Assembly: GCA_026391355.1 (NCBI GenBank)
Contig: JAPLDH010000026.1
Location: 1 to 64,000, forward strand
Source of the DNA: Bacteroidota bacterium
GTDB taxonomy: Bacteria > Bacteroidota > Bacteroidia > Bacteroidales > FEN-979
Length of the DNA stretch: 64,000 nt
Reading direction: 5' to 3'
This document shows, piece after piece, positions 62,101 through 64,000 of this stretch. Below the pieces are notes generated by a model. The model saw only the letters and a list, made by a program, of their open reading frames with translations, was not told the origin of the DNA and did no database searches. Position 1 is the stretch's first letter. The number at the start of each line of letters is the position of its first letter. The position numbers and the translations under genes are program-made.

Positions 62101-62521
62101 TGAGTTGAATTATTCTCTGATCAATGCTGGCCTGAAGCAACTCTAAATCTTCATTTCCGTTTTCAGCAAGCTTTTTAAGCTGCAATGTATTTAACAGTTT
62201 GTCCTGTATAGTAACGAAATGTTTTCCGATGATCTGCGAGGCTTGTTCATAAGAAATAACCTTCCCGATTTTTTGCAATTTGAGTAAAGGGTCGAGGATA
62301 TACGAAATAAATACAAGTGCATTGGCAACTATAAAAAGATAGAAGAAAACGGTTCTGGTTACATGATCAAAATGTCCGAAAAACTCAAGAATGGTAATCA
62401 GTAGAAATGCGAACAGGAAGATGGCTAAAAACAGTATCAAGCCTTTAAGCAACCTGTTCCTATAATATTTCCTGATAAATTCATCAAGTTTTCTGATCAG
62501 TATCTGATAGTTTTCCGACAT
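59162..62521 (-). CDS. DUF4175-family membrane protein with long coiled coil
   Basis: A 1,119-residue protein. Three TM segments lie in the first ~190 residues (FLAIFLFAFLLITILEF, FFYLFIVANALVFISYI, AIPPALIILIMGLI). An extracytoplasmic Ig-like region follows (about 200-500), then a very long Lys/Glu/Gln-rich coiled coil (about 510-800) and a Met/Gln-rich region (about 900-1030). The family is widespread in Bacteroidota but uncharacterised; an envelope or cell-shape scaffold is possible. A TAAATTTG box (62582-62575, minus strand) is the likely promoter for this gene and the RsbW-like, ybeY and perhaps mnmG genes. Confidence 0.82.
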   Translation of the reverse strand: MSENYQILIRKLDEFIRKYYRNRLLKGLILFLAIFLFAFLLITILEFFGHFDHVTRTVFFYLFIVANALVFISYILDPLLKLQKIGKVISYEQASQIIGKHFVTIQDKLLNTLQLKKLAENGNEDLELLQASIDQRIIQLRPVPFISAIDLSRNKKFLRYAIPPALIILIMGLISPSMITRPAGRIIHHNKEFEVEFPFHMVVLNKSLEAFQQEDFTLSIKVSGEKIPGEIELETEGSLFKMNRDNNLHFSYTFKTLQKTIIFRMVAGKFRSEQYELKVYPKPVILNYNVELTYPAYINRQKEIIENTGDIVIPQGSNVKWQIYTKDVDAVIMKFDTLVKLLDKKESNRFEYSSSFSKNIWYKIQSKNAYSKKHDSLSYSITVIPDVAPSITVQETKDSTVKSKLFFQGVIKDDYGFSRLTFNYTIIYNGDTNNKDVQHVNLSINKNINQQQFYYSFDLAKVIKNPGDQVDYYFEVCDNDGIHGPKCARTRMYQFKAPTLEEVEQITAKQEQSITKDLENSLRETKKLEQQIDDLNKKLNDKSTLSWQERKQIEELLERQKSIKENLEDIQKQNDEKNAYEEQYKQIDQSIMEKQKKLSELISQVMDEDMKKMLEKINELLDKIDKTKINEMLEKMKFDNKDLEKQLDRSLELFKQIEFEKNLSETIEKLDKLAEKQEKLSEDTKRDENSTEKLEQNQKEINKDFEDLKDKLKDLEKKNKELEEPNQFPDTKQDEEAVQEELSKSSKALEKKNRKEASKSQKNSAKNMKSMSKKLQDMEDGMEMEQMEENVERLRQILQYLVRISFDQEELISRTNTTQRTDPKFLKIIEDQNNLKEDLKLVEDSLYQLAKREASIKPYIMREISAIDQNIGEAVKSLDARNLPVASIKQQFVMTAVNNLALMLSESLKDMENNMQSQMQMKGGKTSCKNGKMSGKMSLKNMRAMQELLNKQMQKMKEKMDAEQKQGKQPYGKPGGQQMSEQLAKMAAQQEAIRQEMKKYIDGMNEQGMKDQNGLNDAMDKMEKTEKDLVNKRILQETINRQAEILTRLLESEKAEQKRGQEEKRQSTEAKEGNYSNPKTNFQYNMLKYGSTELLKTVQPEFNNFYKTKINSYFLKFQR

Positions 62522-62665
62522 AGTTTCAATACCCTTCTATCTCTAACGTTTATAAAACATGTTTATTTTCAGTGCAAATTTACGAATCAACCGGATTTTC
62601 TCGTGAGTCCTTTCCAAAATAGCTTTATTTTTGCCCAATAACTTCTTTTACACCCTTCAAGCCAA

Positions 62666-63262
62666 ATGAATTTAATTATTTCAGATATGTTTCCGGTAGG
62701 ACGGCCGGATAAAGAAAAACATCTTAACCAGAAAGCCAGAGCAATCTGGATGACCGGTTTGTCAGGCTCAGGCAAGTCAACAATCGGACTTGAGCTTGAA
62801 AGGGCCTTATATAACAGGGGTTACCTTGTACAGCTTCTCGATGGGGATATCGTGAGAACCGGGATCAACAGTAATCTTAAGTTTTCTGTCGAAGACCGGA
62901 TGGAGAACATACGTCGTATTGCCGAGGTAACAAGGTTATTCCTTCAGTGCGGGATTATCACGATCGATTGTTTTATCAGTCCAACGCATGAAATCAGGGC
63001 GATGGCAAAAGAAATAATCGGGCCTGCTGATTTCATTGAGGTTTTTGTGGATGCTTCACTCGAAACTTGCGAAAACCGTGATGTTAAAGGTTTATATGCG
63101 AAAGCACGCAAGGGTTTGATAATGGATTTTACGGGGATTTCTTCTCCTTTTGAAGCTCCAATAAATCCGGATCTGGTTTTAAATACAATGGAAATGGATG
63201 TAGAGACGACTGTACATAAGGCGTTAGATTTCATTCTACCACAAATCATTTTGAATGTTTAA
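62666..63262 (+). CDS. cysC: Adenylyl-sulfate kinase
   Basis: A 198-residue enzyme that phosphorylates APS to PAPS. The P-loop is GLSGSGKST (31-39), the substrate motif is [12 protein letters not shown], the phosphoserine-region motif is [14 protein letters not shown], and [10 protein letters not shown] and [11 protein letters not shown] are family-typical. The length is normal. It is alone: ATP sulfurylase and PAPS reductase genes are not in the window. gltX starts 14 bp downstream on the same strand, so both may share the promoter box TATTTTTG at 62626-62633. The in-frame ATG at 62687 is an alternative start. Confidence 0.93.
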   Translation: MNLIISDMFPVGRPDKEKHLNQKARAIWMTGLSGSGKSTIGLELERALYNRGYLVQLLDGDIVRTGINSNLKFSVEDRMENIRRIAEVTRLFLQCGIITIDCFISPTHEIRAMAKEIIGPADFIEVFVDASLETCENRDVKGLYAKARKGLIMDFTGISSPFEAPINPDLVLNTMEMDVETTVHKALDFILPQIILNV

Positions 63263-63276
63263 CAATTATCCTTGTC

Positions 63277-64000
63277 ATGAACAATTCCACCATACGGGTC
63301 AGATTTGCACCCAGTCCGACAGGACCCCTGCATATCGGCGGGGTTAGAACAGCTTTGTATAATTTTCTTTTTGCGAGGAAAACAGGAGGAAAGGTGATCC
63401 TTCGAATTGAGGATACCGATCAGAACCGTTATGTTTCCAATGCGGAGTCCTATATTATTGAATCCCTTAACTGGTGTGGCATTCAGTTCGATGAAGACCC
63501 CATAAAAGGCGGTCCTTACGGACCCTATCGCCAGTCGGAAAGAAAGGGCCTTTACAGGCAATATGCAGAAACACTCGTTTCCCGGGGGTTTGCTTACTAT
63601 GCTTTCGACAGTGAGCTGGAACTTGAAGAGATGCGTGACCGGTTAAAGCATGAAGACCCTTCCATGGCCCAATATGGACCTTTTACCCGTTTGTCTATGA
63701 AGAATTCACTGACACTCCTGGCTGAGGTTGTGCAAGAAAAGCTCAGTAATTGTGAACCCTTTGTAATCAGGATAAAAATCCCGGAAAAGGAGGATATTAT
63801 TGTCCATGACCTGATCCGTGGAGAAGTTGTGGTTCATTCCCACAACCTTGATGACAAGGTACTTTTTAAATCGGATGGATGGCCCACATACCATCTTGCA
63901 AACATCGTGGATGACCACCTGATGAAAATCAGCCATGTGATCCGTGGGGAGGAATGGCTTCCTTCTGCCCCGCTGCATGTTCTTTTATACCGGTATTTAG
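63277..64000 (+). CDS. gltX: Glutamyl-tRNA synthetase, N-terminal part (3' end outside window)
   Basis: The frame is open from ATG 63277 to the window end (241 codons). The class I signature is [17 protein letters not shown] (HIGH motif), followed by [25 protein letters not shown] and the [17 protein letters not shown] block with the GEEWLPS motif. This is the catalytic half of GluRS. The KMSKS motif and anticodon-binding domain lie beyond the window. It follows cysC by 14 bp. Confidence 0.95.
   Translation, partial: MNNSTIRVRFAPSPTGPLHIGGVRTALYNFLFARKTGGKVILRIEDTDQNRYVSNAESYIIESLNWCGIQFDEDPIKGGPYGPYRQSERKGLYRQYAETLVSRGFAYYAFDSELELEEMRDRLKHEDPSMAQYGPFTRLSMKNSLTLLAEVVQEKLSNCEPFVIRIKIPEKEDIIVHDLIRGEVVVHSHNLDDKVLFKSDGWPTYHLANIVDDHLMKISHVIRGEEWLPSAPLHVLLYRYL

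Overview
The window is a stretch of a Bacteroidota (Bacteroidetes) chromosome, most likely from an uncultured, anaerobically respiring relative of the Bacteroidales. The reasons are the many secreted proteins with type IX secretion (T9SS) C-terminal sorting domains, a TonB-dependent receptor with a carboxypeptidase-regulatory-like N-terminal domain, GldH, FISUMP, SBBP and DUF5777 families, the near absence of Shine-Dalgarno sequences, and promoter boxes of the Bacteroidota type (TTG, about 20 bp, TAnnTTTG). I see no phage genes, IS elements or CRISPR arrays.

0-12 kb: the end of a T9SS cargo protein, an MBL-fold hydrolase, a minus-strand group (gingipain-like C25 peptidase, REC-PAS-histidine kinase, DsrE protein), a small protein with tandem AT-hook repeats, a TonB-dependent receptor, an ABC-2 exporter pair and a nitronate monooxygenase. 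12-29 kb: secreted hydrolases and peptidases (M16, two arylsulfotransferases, sialidase-like BNR protein, SGNH-like protein, C10 peptidase), with phosphatidylserine decarboxylase and RNase R. Two nearly identical tRNA-Asn genes in opposite orientation bracket the sialidase/SGNH pair; a tRNA fragment and a decayed secreted-protein gene lie in the same segment.

29-42 kb: a PIN toxin-antitoxin pair, a 1,700-residue surface protein (SBBP repeats, Ig-like repeats, FISUMP) whose coding sequence has absorbed several short repeat elements, a fused oligopeptide ABC ATPase, ComF, a lamin-tail surface protein, aspartate-semialdehyde dehydrogenase and a Crp/Fnr regulator.

42-51 kb is the most distinctive part. 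It encodes a hexaheme lipoprotein, a small lipoprotein with an unusual CX4CH haem motif, a DUF5777 beta-barrel, a monohaem cytochrome c, a membrane-anchored heptahaem cytochrome, a cytochrome b561-like subunit, a Tat-exported four-cluster ferredoxin, an NrfD/PsrC quinone subunit and a membrane-anchored Ig-like protein, followed by a flavokinase-only RibF. No molybdopterin catalytic subunit is present. The set resembles the Hmc/Ohc class of transmembrane redox complexes with outer-membrane components added. I infer a quinone-to-envelope electron conduit, probably controlled by the adjacent Crp/Fnr regulator.

51-64 kb is mostly housekeeping: GldH, a large NtrY-like kinase, a methyltransferase, MnmG, YbeY, an RsbW-like ATPase, a DUF4175 coiled-coil protein, APS kinase and the start of glutamyl-tRNA synthetase. 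mnmG is bracketed exactly by two parS-like ParB-binding sites, which suggests proximity to the replication origin. Short palindromes and minisatellite-like repeats are scattered through the window, and several have entered coding sequences.
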